Notes under the pieces: generated by a model
What the model saw: the letters and a program-made list of their open reading frames with translations, nothing else
Told to the model about the DNA's origin: nothing
Databases searched by the model: none
Made by a program: the position numbers and the translations under genes
Assembly: GCA_945898185.1 (NCBI GenBank)
Contig: CAMDHP010000012.1
Coordinates: forward strand, 1-37,061
Length of the DNA: 37,061 bases
Direction: 5' to 3'
Origin: Akkermansia muciniphila
Lineage (GTDB): Bacteria; Verrucomicrobiota; Verrucomicrobiia; Opitutales; Opitutaceae
Shown here: positions 1 through 8,261 of the stretch, piece by piece
How the letters are laid out: each line of letters begins with the position of its first letter
How positions within the stretch are numbered: the stretch's first letter is position 1

Positions 1-1311
1 CTCGCCGACGAGGCCTCGCACGGCGCCGACGACTGGTCGAATCTCGACCCTTATGCGGACGACCTGCCGACCTTCTTCGACGCGATCAAGACCCACCTGC
101 GCAAGAACCAGAACGCGCCCGGCATGTCCGTCGCGCTTAACTACCTTGCCAAACGTTGGGAGCAACCCGAGCCCGACCTCATCGGCGCGATCAAAGAGTG
201 TGGGTTTGACATCCCCGAGACCGAGGACGCCGCGCCGGTTTTCCTCGAATACGAGGGCGACCTTTACTGGGTGAATCGTAATAATCGCGGTCTTTACTTT
301 CTGAATACACGGGAGAAACCGCGCCCCAAGTTCCGCGTGGTGGCGGGCAAGCCGCTTGGCACCGATGATCCCGTGCATGCTGCGCTGGCCGAGGAGCACG
401 CGGCCGATCTGGCCGAGAAAGCGAAACGCGCTGCCGAACAGGCGGAGCGCGAAGCCGAGGCCACAGCCCGCCGCGCCGAACGCGAGGCGCAACGCCTCGC
501 CACCGAGGCTGCGCGTCGCGAACAGCAGGTGGCGGCGCAGGCCGCGCGTGACGCGGCCCGCGAGGCTGCCCGTGCGGCGGCGGCGGCGAAGGCGGCCAAC
601 GCGCCTGCCGGCATAGAGCCCGCTGGGACGGCGGCGCCGGCCACAGGCGACGGCGGATTTACCCCGTCGGCCGAATCAGCCGAAGTCTCGGCGACGGACC
701 AGGCGGCCTTGCCGCAAGGCGAGGCGCTACTCGATGCGATCCGGCCCCAGATGAGGCGCAACCGCAATGGCCCGGGCTACTCGGGCTCGACCACCTACCT
801 GGCCAAAGCCTTTAAGCAGACGGAGGCGGCGTTTGATGCGGCGTTTGCCGCGCTTGATCTCGTGCCGCAGGCGGCGGGAGAGAAGCCGCGACTCGTGATC
901 ATCGGCCTTTATGTGTATTGGGTAACCAAGGACGGGCGCGGGGTGACATGGATAAATGGTCGTCAGGCTTCGGCCAAGGAGTTGGGCGCGACAGGTGCCG
1001 CGACACCGGAAATTCCTGCAACGGCTCCGATCAACGACGCACCAGCCGCTCCGGAAGACACGGGCGGGGGGGCGATCTTCAAAGCGGTGCCCCGGATGCT
1101 GCCGCCAGTCGTCGCGGCTGATGCCGCGGTTCCTGATGTGCCTGAGTCTGAAACCGTCGCGGCTAAAGCTGCGAAGGGCGGGAAGAAACCCGTGAAGGCT
1201 GTTCGCTCGCGCAAGCCGAAGGCGGCGGACGAAGCCCCTGAGCCGGTGAAGCCGCGCGCGAAGAAACGCGTGACCCTGTCCACGGCTGCCGGCAGGCCGG
1301 CGAAAGTCTGA
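1..1311 (+). CDS. Unrecognised protein with duplicated ~80-residue domain (5' partial)
   Basis: The reading frame is open from base 1, so the gene starts outside the window; the ATG at 124 lies inside the first domain copy and is not the start. Two related segments are visible, at 73-315 and 727-966. Shared positions include DAI, R.N.N.PG, YLAK and YWV....RG. Between them lies a long Ala/Glu/Arg-rich stretch (about 370-600) that should form a charged helix or coiled coil, and the C-terminus is Lys/Arg/Pro/Ala-rich like a nucleic-acid-binding tail. I do not recognise the family. A DNA- or RNA-associated role is only an inference from the basic tail; the helical stretch superficially resembles TolA but carries no membrane anchor here. 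Confidence 0.8.
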   Translation, partial: LADEASHGADDWSNLDPYADDLPTFFDAIKTHLRKNQNAPGMSVALNYLAKRWEQPEPDLIGAIKECGFDIPETEDAAPVFLEYEGDLYWVNRNNRGLYFLNTREKPRPKFRVVAGKPLGTDDPVHAALAEEHAADLAEKAKRAAEQAEREAEATARRAEREAQRLATEAARREQQVAAQAARDAAREAARAAAAAKAANAPAGIEPAGTAAPATGDGGFTPSAESAEVSATDQAALPQGEALLDAIRPQMRRNRNGPGYSGSTTYLAKAFKQTEAAFDAAFAALDLVPQAAGEKPRLVIIGLYVYWVTKDGRGVTWINGRQASAKELGATGAATPEIPATAPINDAPAAPEDTGGGAIFKAVPRMLPPVVAADAAVPDVPESETVAAKAAKGGKKPVKAVRSRKPKAADEAPEPVKPRAKKRVTLSTAAGRPAKV

Positions 1312-1345
1312 GCGGGCTCATCTTTTATTCAGGGCCGTCTGGGAG

Positions 1346-1360
1346 CCGGAAGGCTTCCGG
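1346..1360. repeat. Interrupted 7-bp palindrome
   Basis: CCGGAAG and CTTCCGG flank a single G, about 35 bases after the stop of the first gene. The one-base centre argues against a stable RNA hairpin with full pairing, and no T-run follows, so an operator-like site or chance are as likely as a terminator. Confidence 0.3.
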
Positions 1361-1491
1361 AAACGGTCTGCATTGGGCTTCGTAGTGCGATGGCTCCAAT
1401 GAGGATGGAATGACGCTGAATGTTGAATGGAGTATTCGTTGTAGAGCAGAGACTCAAAACCTAAGGTTGTGTTTGAAGTCTTGGGCGGTAA

Positions 1492-1518
1492 CCCAAAGTC
1501 ACATGAGTGGACTTTGGG
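1492..1518 (+). promoter_or_regulatory. Hairpin enclosing the yraN start codon
   Basis: CCCAAAGTC (1492-1500) and GACTTTGGG (1510-1518) are perfect 9-bp complements with a 9-base loop that contains the proposed ATG (1503-1505). TTGGG at 1481-1485 can pair instead with CCCAA at 1492-1496, giving a mutually exclusive upstream hairpin. No Shine-Dalgarno motif is present. A translational switch is conceivable, but a 9-bp stem is expected by chance a few times in a window of this size. Confidence 0.3.
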
Positions 1519-2021
1519 CAAAGGTGCGCGCGATCTTTTTCGGTCCGGAAAAACCCAAGCGCAGGACGGTAAACGCCCGCACCGGCGAGGCTGGCGAGTC
1601 TGCTGCGGCAGCGCATCTGGCCGGGATCGGACTCAAGGTGCTGGCACGAAACTGGCGCAACCCCGACGACACCCGCGAGGAGCTTGATCTGGTCTGCATG
1701 GACGGCGACGTGCTTGTTTTTGTGGAGGTCAAGTCGCGCAAGTCAGGCGCGCTCGTTGGCGGCTACCAGGCGGTGAACAAACGCAAAAAGGAAGTCCTTC
1801 TCCGGGTCTGCCGCGCCTACCTTGGCCGGCTGCGGCCGCCGGCGCGGCACTACCGCTTCGATATCGTGGAAGTGGCGCACAGCGCGCTGCCGGCGGCGGT
1901 GCAACGCGCGGAGGCGGCGCAGTTGCCAGAGCATTTGTGCTCGGTGCGGGACGGCCTTGAAGTGCTGCATTTCGCGAATGTCCCGCTGTTCCCGGAGCGG
2001 GCGATACATAGGCACCGCTGA
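1503..2021 (+). CDS. yraN: YraN/UPF0102-family nuclease-like protein
   Basis: This 172-aa protein has the YraN signature: a GEAGE.AA..L...G segment near residue 29, N50 followed by E59-E60-L-D62, then FVEVK (73-77) with a conserved basic SRK. That E/D...EVK arrangement is the restriction-endonuclease-like fold of UPF0102, whose exact role in most bacteria is not established. The frame stays open upstream to about 1410; the ATG at 1503 was chosen because family homology begins just after it and the upstream residues do not look YraN-like. The start sits in a hairpin loop. It ends 78 bases before zwf on the same strand. Confidence 0.85.
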   Translation: MSGLWAKVRAIFFGPEKPKRRTVNARTGEAGESAAAAHLAGIGLKVLARNWRNPDDTREELDLVCMDGDVLVFVEVKSRKSGALVGGYQAVNKRKKEVLLRVCRAYLGRLRPPARHYRFDIVEVAHSALPAAVQRAEAAQLPEHLCSVRDGLEVLHFANVPLFPERAIHRHR

Positions 2022-2099
2022 TCGGTTTCATGCTAGTAGTTAACCGCATTAAACTTGCTTGGGCCGTGCGGCAGGCCAACGGTTTTTGCTCTCAAAGCT

Positions 2100-3638
2100 A
2101 TGTCCGACGCTCCTCGCCATCCCTTCCTCCAAGGCCTCAGCAAGCACCGCGGCACTCCGCCCACGGTCATCGTGATTTTTGGTGCTTCCGGCGACCTCAC
2201 CGCGCGCAAACTTATCCCGGCCATCTTCAATCTGGCCTTCGATAATCTTTTGCCGGCGGACTTCTTCCTAGTCGGCTACGGTCGCAAGGCGATCCCCGAC
2301 GAGGAGTTTCGGGGCATTGCGTCCAGCGCTATCAAGGAGTTTTCCCGCCGCGAGCTGAACTCCGACGTCTGGAACCACGTCGCATCCAACACCAGCTATG
2401 TCGCCGGCGGTTACGACGAGCCTGAGGCGTTTCAGCGTCTCGCCGCGCACATAGACGGCTTGGAAAAGAAGCTCGGGCGGGATGTGCAGACGCTTTTCTA
2501 CGTCTCGACCCCTCCCTCCGTCTTTGCTCCCATCCTGCGCAATCTCGGTGCCAGTGGACTCGCCGCGCGCCATCTCGGGAACAGCCTCCACACGAAAGTC
2601 ATCATCGAAAAACCCTTTGGTAAGGATTTTGATTCGGCGGTGGCCTTGAACGGCGTCATCCGCGAGGTGCTTCAGGAGCATCAGGTGTATCGGATTGACC
2701 ACTACCTCGGCAAGGAGACGGTGCAGGATCTTCTGGTGCAGCGCTTCTCCAACTCGATCTTTGAGCCGCTCTGGAACCGCAACTACATTGACCACGTGCA
2801 GATCACCGTCTCCGAGGAAGTCGGTGTCGGCACGCGCGGCGGCTACTACGAACAAAGCGGCGCGCTCCGGGACATGATCCAGAATCACACCATGCAGCTC
2901 GTCGCTCTGACCGCGATGGAGCCTCCCGGGTCGCTCGACGCCGAAGCGGTGCGCAACGAGAAGCTAAAAGTTCTCAAGGCCATCCAACCCCTCGACCTCT
3001 CCCTTGGCGGCGACGTGGTGCGCGCCCAATACGCCTCGGGTATGATCAGCGGCAAGGGCGCCAAAGGCTACCTGGAGGAAGAGGGCATCGCCGCCCAATC
3101 CGCGACCGAAACCTTCGCCGCGATCCGCCTCTCGATCAACAACTGGCGCTGGCAAGGAGTGCCCTTTTACCTCCGCTCCGGCAAACGCATGGCGCGCCGT
3201 GTCACTGAGATCGCGGTGCAGTTCAAGCGCCCGCCCGGCACGCTCTTCGCCGAGGGGGGCCGCTTCGACCTCGCGCCGAACACGCTCTCGTTTCAGATCC
3301 AGCCCGACGAAGGACTTTCGCTCATTCTCAACGGCAAAGTTCCCGGCCTTGAGACCCGCACCCAGCCGGTGAAGATGAACTTTCGCTACAGTGCGACCTA
3401 CGGATCCAACACGCCCGAAGCTTACGAGCGCCTCGTGCTCGACGCGATGATCGGCGACGGCACGCTGTTCATCCGTGGCGACGAGGCCGAGACCTCGTGG
3501 CAACTTTATACCCCCGTGCTCAAGGCCTGGGCGGCGGCGGGCCGTGAAGGCATGGATAGTTATCCGGCGGGTTCTTGGGGGCCACCCGGTGCCGAGGCCT
3601 TGATGGCAAAGGCTGGCCACGTCTGGCGGCAGCCCTAA
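2100..3638 (+). CDS. zwf: Glucose-6-phosphate 1-dehydrogenase
   Basis: The cytosolic enzyme oxidises glucose 6-phosphate to 6-phosphogluconolactone with NAD(P)+, the first step of the oxidative pentose phosphate and Entner-Doudoroff routes. At 512 aa it has full family length. Visible are the dinucleotide-binding GASGDLTARK (28-37), the substrate-binding RIDHYLGKE (198-206, with K205) and DMIQNHTMQ with H263 at the position of the catalytic base. The ATG at 2100 was preferred over the upstream in-frame start at 2055 because the protein then begins shortly before the Rossmann fold, as is usual. It heads a co-directional set with an opcA-like gene and pgl. Confidence 0.97.
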   Translation: MSDAPRHPFLQGLSKHRGTPPTVIVIFGASGDLTARKLIPAIFNLAFDNLLPADFFLVGYGRKAIPDEEFRGIASSAIKEFSRRELNSDVWNHVASNTSYVAGGYDEPEAFQRLAAHIDGLEKKLGRDVQTLFYVSTPPSVFAPILRNLGASGLAARHLGNSLHTKVIIEKPFGKDFDSAVALNGVIREVLQEHQVYRIDHYLGKETVQDLLVQRFSNSIFEPLWNRNYIDHVQITVSEEVGVGTRGGYYEQSGALRDMIQNHTMQLVALTAMEPPGSLDAEAVRNEKLKVLKAIQPLDLSLGGDVVRAQYASGMISGKGAKGYLEEEGIAAQSATETFAAIRLSINNWRWQGVPFYLRSGKRMARRVTEIAVQFKRPPGTLFAEGGRFDLAPNTLSFQIQPDEGLSLILNGKVPGLETRTQPVKMNFRYSATYGSNTPEAYERLVLDAMIGDGTLFIRGDEAETSWQLYTPVLKAWAAAGREGMDSYPAGSWGPPGAEALMAKAGHVWRQP

Positions 3639-3711
3639 GGCGTCTCGGACGCCGCCTAGACCCTGAAACTGAAAAGAAATCCTGAATTAAAAAAATCCTA
3701 AACCCGAGAGC

Positions 3712-3833
3712 CTGAATCCTAAAATGCCGGTGCGGCGGCCTGGAAAAAGCGACCGAGTCTTGGCTCGCTCGCGGGTCATTTCGCTAGGTTCGATTTCGGT
3801 TTAGAATTCAGCCGCCGAAGATTTAGGATTCAG
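3712..3833. repeat. Long-range inverted repeat between zwf and opcA-like gene
   Basis: CTGAATCCTAAA at 3712-3723 and TTTAGGATTCAG at 3822-3833 are perfect 12-base complements about 98 bases apart. The pairing continues outward (GAG/CTC) past one bulged C. Related short units (ATCCTGAATT, ATCCTAAAC, TTTAGAATTCAG) recur inside 3680-3820. This suggests an intergenic repeat element or an RNA processing/attenuation structure. The element is clearly AT-richer than its neighbours. Confidence 0.5.
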
Positions 3834-3844
3834 CTCTCACTTTT

Positions 3845-4834
3845 ATGCCTGAAATTTTCAACGCCCTACCTGGGCAGGAAGTGCCGGTCGGCGGCATTTC
3901 CAAGGCGCTTGCCTGTATGTGGGCGGGCGGCGATGAGCCTGCATCCGGCAAACCGAATGCGGGTGAGTCCGCCAAGGCCATGCAGGTGAATTTCGTGCTT
4001 CACCTTGGCTACTTCACGACCGCTGAGGATGCGGCGCTACAGTTTCAAACTGCGGTTGAGTTTTCCCGCCGCTACCCCTGCCGCGTGGTGGTCCTTTGCC
4101 CGATGCGGAAGGAAGAAGGCGGGCAGGAGTTTCGCGCCAAGATTTACGGGGAATGCACGCCTGGAAAAACGAAGGGCGACATGCGTTGCTGCGAGTTCGT
4201 GATGTTGAGCTATCCGATTGCGAGCCGGCGCTATTTGGAAAACCAAGTGTCGGTCTGCCTCTCGACTGACATCCCGCTCTACTACTGGGCGCACAACTTT
4301 TCATCGAGCGTGCGTCTCAACGATTATCAATACCTCCTCAACCGCTCGAAGCGCGTGCTCTTTGACAGCGCGCTCGCGCCGGCGGGCATGGCCGACTCCG
4401 TCTGGCCGAAGCCCGAAATGTTGCGTGATCTTGCCTATGCACGTTTGCTGCCGGTCCGGCAGGCGATCGGGCAGTTTTTGAGCGGCTTCGCCCCGGCAGC
4501 GATAGTCGGCGGGCTGGCCAGCGTGACGTTGCGGCACGGCACGGCGCATAGCGCCGAGGCGCGGGGTTTGGCCTCTTGGGTGCGCGCCCGGCTGAATGAT
4601 TGCGGAGCGCTTGCAGAGCTGCCGGTCGAGGTAACGGCGGCGGCAGCGCTGCCTGCGCATGATATTGAGCTCAGTTTCTGCTACACGAACGGACAGCACT
4701 TCTCTTGGCGCGGCGACACGGCCAAGGGCTGCGCGCTCTTAAAGGCATCGATCGGTGGAGCGAACTCGGAGCTTTCGATTGCGTTTAATCTTCTGGGGCC
4801 GACGGCGGCGCTGGCAGAAGCGATGTTCTTCTGA
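3845..4834 (+). CDS. OpcA-like glucose-6-phosphate dehydrogenase assembly protein
   Basis: This 329-aa soluble protein resembles the OpcA family, first known from cyanobacteria and actinobacteria as an effector or assembly factor of glucose-6-phosphate dehydrogenase. Family-like stretches are RVVVLCP, RAKIYGEC, a Cys pair in the MRCCEFV region, and DIPLYYWAHN, followed by a segment on returning to a defined residue (KRVLFDSA). Its place between zwf and pgl supports a role in Zwf assembly or redox control. The ATG at 3845 lies just after the inverted repeat at 3712-3833 and has no Shine-Dalgarno motif. Whether it truly activates the neighbouring Zwf cannot be read from sequence. Confidence 0.8.
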   Translation: MPEIFNALPGQEVPVGGISKALACMWAGGDEPASGKPNAGESAKAMQVNFVLHLGYFTTAEDAALQFQTAVEFSRRYPCRVVVLCPMRKEEGGQEFRAKIYGECTPGKTKGDMRCCEFVMLSYPIASRRYLENQVSVCLSTDIPLYYWAHNFSSSVRLNDYQYLLNRSKRVLFDSALAPAGMADSVWPKPEMLRDLAYARLLPVRQAIGQFLSGFAPAAIVGGLASVTLRHGTAHSAEARGLASWVRARLNDCGALAELPVEVTAAAALPAHDIELSFCYTNGQHFSWRGDTAKGCALLKASIGGANSELSIAFNLLGPTAALAEAMFF

Positions 4835-4883
4835 AATCCCGGATATCAAGCGGACACTTCCAAACGAAAAAGATCCCGAACTC

Positions 4884-5615
4884 ATGCGTGAAATCTCCTC
4901 GGATTACGGACGTGTCGTTGTCGGCACCAAAGACGAATTGTTTGCGCAAGCGGTCGCGCTGACCGAGGCGCAGCGACTGCTGTCGCGGCCCGGGCGTGTT
5001 CTTTGGGCGCTCACTGGCGGCAGCACACCGGCGGCGTTTTACCAGTGGTGCGTGACGACGCGCGCGCTGCCGGAGGCGCTGGTGCGGGAGACGCATTTCA
5101 CGGTGAGCGATGAGCGCCACGTGTTGCTCGATAGTGCCGAGAGTAATTTTGGCAACGCCGAGCGCGCCTTGTTCGCTCCGCTGGCGGTGGAGGACGAGCG
5201 GCGACATCCGTGGATGGTCGCCTGGCCGGTCGCCGAGGCGGCGGAGGCGTATCGTAAAACGATGCTTATCCTCGCCGGGCCGGGCCGCGGCTACGACGTG
5301 TGTTTCCTCGGGATGGGCGACGATTGCCACACGGCCTCCCTCTTCCCTGGCACGCCCTTGCTGCATGATGATGGCGGCCTGCTTTTCGGCGGCCAGGAAG
5401 TGCCCGGTAAAGGCTGGCGGCTCACGATTACGCCGACGGGCTTGCTAGCCTGCGGGCTCGTGGTGGTGATGGCGTTGGGTGCTGGTAAAGCTGACGCGCT
5501 GCATCGCGTCATGCGCGGCCCATCGGATCCGCTCATTGTGCCCTCGCAGATTTTGAAAACCTGTGCTGGGCGCGTGGTTTGGCTGGTGGACGAAGCGGCG
5601 GCGGCCCGGCTGTGA
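4884..5615 (+). CDS. pgl: 6-phosphogluconolactonase
   Basis: The enzyme hydrolyses 6-phosphogluconolactone, the product of Zwf. The 243-aa protein is of DevB/Pgl/NagB-fold type: LTGGSTP near residue 43, the SDER motif near 74, LGMGDDCHTASLFPG in the middle and VWLVDEAAA at the end. The usual active-site segment reads GMGxDGHTAS; here Cys replaces the Gly before His. The ATG at 4884 was chosen over one at 4755 that would overlap the opcA-like gene by 80 bases and add unrelated residues. It is the last gene of the zwf set, and the REP-like repeat lies just downstream. Confidence 0.93.
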   Translation: MREISSDYGRVVVGTKDELFAQAVALTEAQRLLSRPGRVLWALTGGSTPAAFYQWCVTTRALPEALVRETHFTVSDERHVLLDSAESNFGNAERALFAPLAVEDERRHPWMVAWPVAEAAEAYRKTMLILAGPGRGYDVCFLGMGDDCHTASLFPGTPLLHDDGGLLFGGQEVPGKGWRLTITPTGLLACGLVVVMALGAGKADALHRVMRGPSDPLIVPSQILKTCAGRVVWLVDEAAAARL

Positions 5616-5653
5616 GCTCGTTTACGGGGTTCAGCGGAGCGTGGTGGGTTCGG

Positions 5654-5719
5654 TGTGGGAGCGTGCTTGCACGCCATGGCTCGTAACTTCGAATCGCGTG
5701 CAAGCCCGCTGCTACACGA
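5654..5719. repeat. REP-like inverted repeat between convergent genes
   Basis: The left arm TGTGGGAGCGTGCTTGCACGC (from 5654) and the right arm ending at 5719 are imperfect inverted copies: GCTTGCACGC pairs exactly with GCGTGCAAGC, and the outer parts match with a few differences. The element fills the gap between pgl (plus) and the minus-strand gene ending at 5721. Such palindromes often act as bidirectional transcript ends and occur many times per genome, but only one copy is in this window. Confidence 0.6.
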
Positions 5720-5720
5720 A

Positions 5721-7847
5721 CTACTCTGAATCCGGTTTCGCGGCTTTGGTGGCGGACCGGGCGGTAGCTTCGGGCGCGTTGGTCGCGGCGGCCGCGGACG
5801 CGAGCTCGTCGAGCAAGGCGCCGCTGACGCGGGCTATGCCGGTGCGGGCAAGGCTGCTGGCGGGGTAGAGGCCCTGAGCGGCGAGATATTGGGTGAGGGC
5901 GGCGGCCTGGTTGCCGGACTCCTCCTGGCGCTTGGCGGAGTCAACCCGGCCGACGAAGGCGGCGACACGTGGGGCCAGGTCGGCGCGGCGCTGGTTGACG
6001 CTCACGTCATTGGGCGTGAGGGCGGAGGCGGCGTCGAGCGCCTCCCAAGCGGCGAAGGCGTTGTTTTGCGCAACCAGTTCCTTGGCCTGGGCGAGGTAGA
6101 TCTCGACGCGTGAAATGCGCTCGATGATCTCCTTTAATTGCGGACCGCGAACAGCGTCGGAAAGGAGGGCGATGGCGAGTTCGCTGCGTTGGTCGTAGAT
6201 GCGGCGGAGATCGCCCCGTTTGAAGGCGTCGTCGAAGAGCACGGCGGCTTGCGAGCCGAGATCCACCTGCTGGGCCATGTTCTCGGTATAGGTTTTGAGT
6301 GCGGGGTTGAGCGGCCAGAGACCGGCGGCGCGTTGCACACCCTCTTGGGCGCGGGCGTAGTCGCCGGTGGCGGCGGCTTGTTGGGCTCCGTAGAGTGAAA
6401 GGGTGCTCATGCGCTGAGCGGCGCGGAGGGCGGAGGTGACCTCGCTGGTGCGGAAATCCTTCGCGGTGAGACCGATCTCGGCGACGAGTTTATCCACGGC
6501 GTCGTAGTCTTTCAGGTCGGCGAGTTTGCGGGCCTCGTCCACCTGTTTGTAGAGGTTGAGCAGGACCTGTTTTTTCTCGCGTTCGAACTGGGCGACGGGC
6601 GGGAGAAATTCGCCGATGAAGAAGGTTTCCTGGAGGCGTTCGAGCGCGCCGACGAGCTGGCCATCGGCGTAGCTGGCGCGAACGCCCTGCATGGAGGCTT
6701 CGGTCTCGTTCATGGCCTCGCGAGAGAGGAATTCGAGGGACTCGACCGTGATGGCCATGTCGCTGGAAGGGAGGAAGGAGGCGACCTCTTTTTTTCCGAC
6801 CTCGAGGGTTTGGGCAGAGCCCTTGAAGATGTAGCGGTAAAAGCTGGCGGCGATGAGGCAGTGCTGGAAGCGGCGCTGGAGAAACAGGTTTACGATGGCG
6901 GTCTGGAACTGGAGCTTGGCCTGCACGCCGGTGAGCATGGCGCTCGCCTCGGCGGCCTTGAGCTTGGCTTCGGTCTCGGCCAGCTCGCGGGCGCGGAAGA
7001 ATTGAGAAACGGGGCCGGCGGTGGGCGAGCCTCCGATCTCGGTGGTGGCGGAGGGGCGGTTGTTGATTTGTGGGTTCTGGTTTGCGCGATTATTGCCGGT
7101 GGAATTCCCGGTGGTGGTGTTGCTCGGGCTGGTGGCCGCGACGGTGCCGGGCATAAAACTGGCGCCGTTGGAGACGGCGTTGGAGGCGGAAGACGCACCC
7201 TCCTTGGCGATGAGATCGCCCGTGTAGGCCACGGCGGACTGTTGCTGGCGGCGGATGCGCCCGAGTTCTGACTGGGTGACGCCGATGGCCTCCTTCTCGT
7301 CGCGAATGCGCCAGGCGTTAAAAACCTGGTTGGCGATGGCCAGGCTGGCCCCGCCGTCGGACTCGTATTCGCTGGCCCGATACAGGAGTTGCCAGGCCTT
7401 GCGGGTGTTGTCGGCGGCGGCCTCGCCGCCGCGGGTGGAGAGCAGACTGAACACCTCGTTGACGATGGCGCGGTAAACATCCTGATCGATGGACTCGGGC
7501 TGGCCGAGGTAGCGCTCGAAGCGGGCGCGGAAGACGCGGAACTGGCCGATGTTGTAGGTGTGGCCCTTCCAGGAAACGGTGCCGTCCTCGGGGTTGAAGG
7601 CATCGCTATCGGTGTCGAAGGCCTTGTTAATGATGGAGAGGAGCGTGTTGCTCTCGATGTTGCCGGTGCCGAGGACGTTGAGGGCGGATTCGGCGGCGGA
7701 GCGGGTGGCGGAACCGGAGGCGGTCGAGGAGGCGGATTTGGCAGCGGCCTTAGCGGGTGCGGCGGCGGGTGCGGCTTCGTCAGTGCCTTGGGCGAACGAC
7801 GCGAAAGTAAAAAGGGAGAGCAGGGCCAGAAAACGAAGGGAGCGCAT
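5721..7847 (-). CDS. Large exported alpha-helical (TPR-like) protein
   Basis: The 708-aa protein begins with a typical Sec signal peptide (basic MRSLR, hydrophobic core, cleavage likely near FAQG at about residue 20). An Ala/Ser-rich spacer follows, then helical segments with the Ala/Leu/Tyr spacing of tetratricopeptide-like repeats, most evident in the C-terminal third (for example the WEALDAA and LTQYLAAQGLYPAS regions). Around residues 230-280 lies an Asn/Thr/Ser-rich low-complexity linker. No catalytic motif is seen. It is the last gene of a three-gene operon with an ABCG-type transporter and a lipoprotein, 22 bases after the lipoprotein gene, so a periplasmic or envelope scaffold role is plausible but unproven. 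Confidence 0.85.
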   Translation of the reverse strand: MRSLRFLALLSLFTFASFAQGTDEAAPAAAPAKAAAKSASSTASGSATRSAAESALNVLGTGNIESNTLLSIINKAFDTDSDAFNPEDGTVSWKGHTYNIGQFRVFRARFERYLGQPESIDQDVYRAIVNEVFSLLSTRGGEAAADNTRKAWQLLYRASEYESDGGASLAIANQVFNAWRIRDEKEAIGVTQSELGRIRRQQQSAVAYTGDLIAKEGASSASNAVSNGASFMPGTVAATSPSNTTTGNSTGNNRANQNPQINNRPSATTEIGGSPTAGPVSQFFRARELAETEAKLKAAEASAMLTGVQAKLQFQTAIVNLFLQRRFQHCLIAASFYRYIFKGSAQTLEVGKKEVASFLPSSDMAITVESLEFLSREAMNETEASMQGVRASYADGQLVGALERLQETFFIGEFLPPVAQFEREKKQVLLNLYKQVDEARKLADLKDYDAVDKLVAEIGLTAKDFRTSEVTSALRAAQRMSTLSLYGAQQAAATGDYARAQEGVQRAAGLWPLNPALKTYTENMAQQVDLGSQAAVLFDDAFKRGDLRRIYDQRSELAIALLSDAVRGPQLKEIIERISRVEIYLAQAKELVAQNNAFAAWEALDAASALTPNDVSVNQRRADLAPRVAAFVGRVDSAKRQEESGNQAAALTQYLAAQGLYPASSLARTGIARVSGALLDELASAAAATNAPEATARSATKAAKPDSE

Positions 7848-7869
7848 GGGGCGGGGGAGGGGCGGGGAC

Positions 7870-8241
7870 TCAGAGTTTGCGCAAGGCGTTGACGTAGAGG
7901 AGGCCGCCGCGACGGACGGTCAGTTCAAGGCGGTAGCGCTGGGCGACCATCAGATTTGCGCCGAGGGAGTCGGCGATGAAGACAGGCAGGCGGGCGGGCT
8001 CGGTGCCGAGCGGGCGGACGGCGATGAGGCGGCCGGTCCCCTCGCGCCACTCGAGCTGGGCGTCGATCTCGGCGTCGAGGGTATAGCGGTTGCCCTGAAG
8101 GTTGTCCGGGGCGTTCTGGTAAGCGGCGACGGGAAACGGCTCGCCGGTCTGGCGGGCGCAGCCGGCGGCGAAAAGCGCAAGGCTGAGGGAGAGGCAGTAA
8201 ACAAGCGGCCGCAGTGCGGCGTGAAAGGGGTAACGGCGCAT
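7870..8241 (-). CDS. Small lipoprotein of unknown function
   Basis: This 123-aa protein has a lipoprotein signal ending in LFAAGC, with C28 as the lipidation site. The mature part is about 95 residues and rich in beta-type sequence (RYTLDAEID, LEWREGTGRLIAVRP, RYRLELTVRRGGLLYVNAL), which could form a small beta-barrel. I do not recognise a family. It lies 20 bases after the ABC transporter gene and 22 bases before the large exported protein, so all three are probably co-transcribed and act in the envelope. Confidence 0.85.
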   Translation of the reverse strand: MRRYPFHAALRPLVYCLSLSLALFAAGCARQTGEPFPVAAYQNAPDNLQGNRYTLDAEIDAQLEWREGTGRLIAVRPLGTEPARLPVFIADSLGANLMVAQRYRLELTVRRGGLLYVNALRKL

Positions 8242-8261
8242 AAGAGTGCTGAGTCAGACGC

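Noticed and set aside
1-1311. TolA-like assignment for the first gene
   Set aside because: Only the Ala/Glu/Arg helix is similar; no membrane anchor or TolA C-terminal domain is seen, and two other domains are present.
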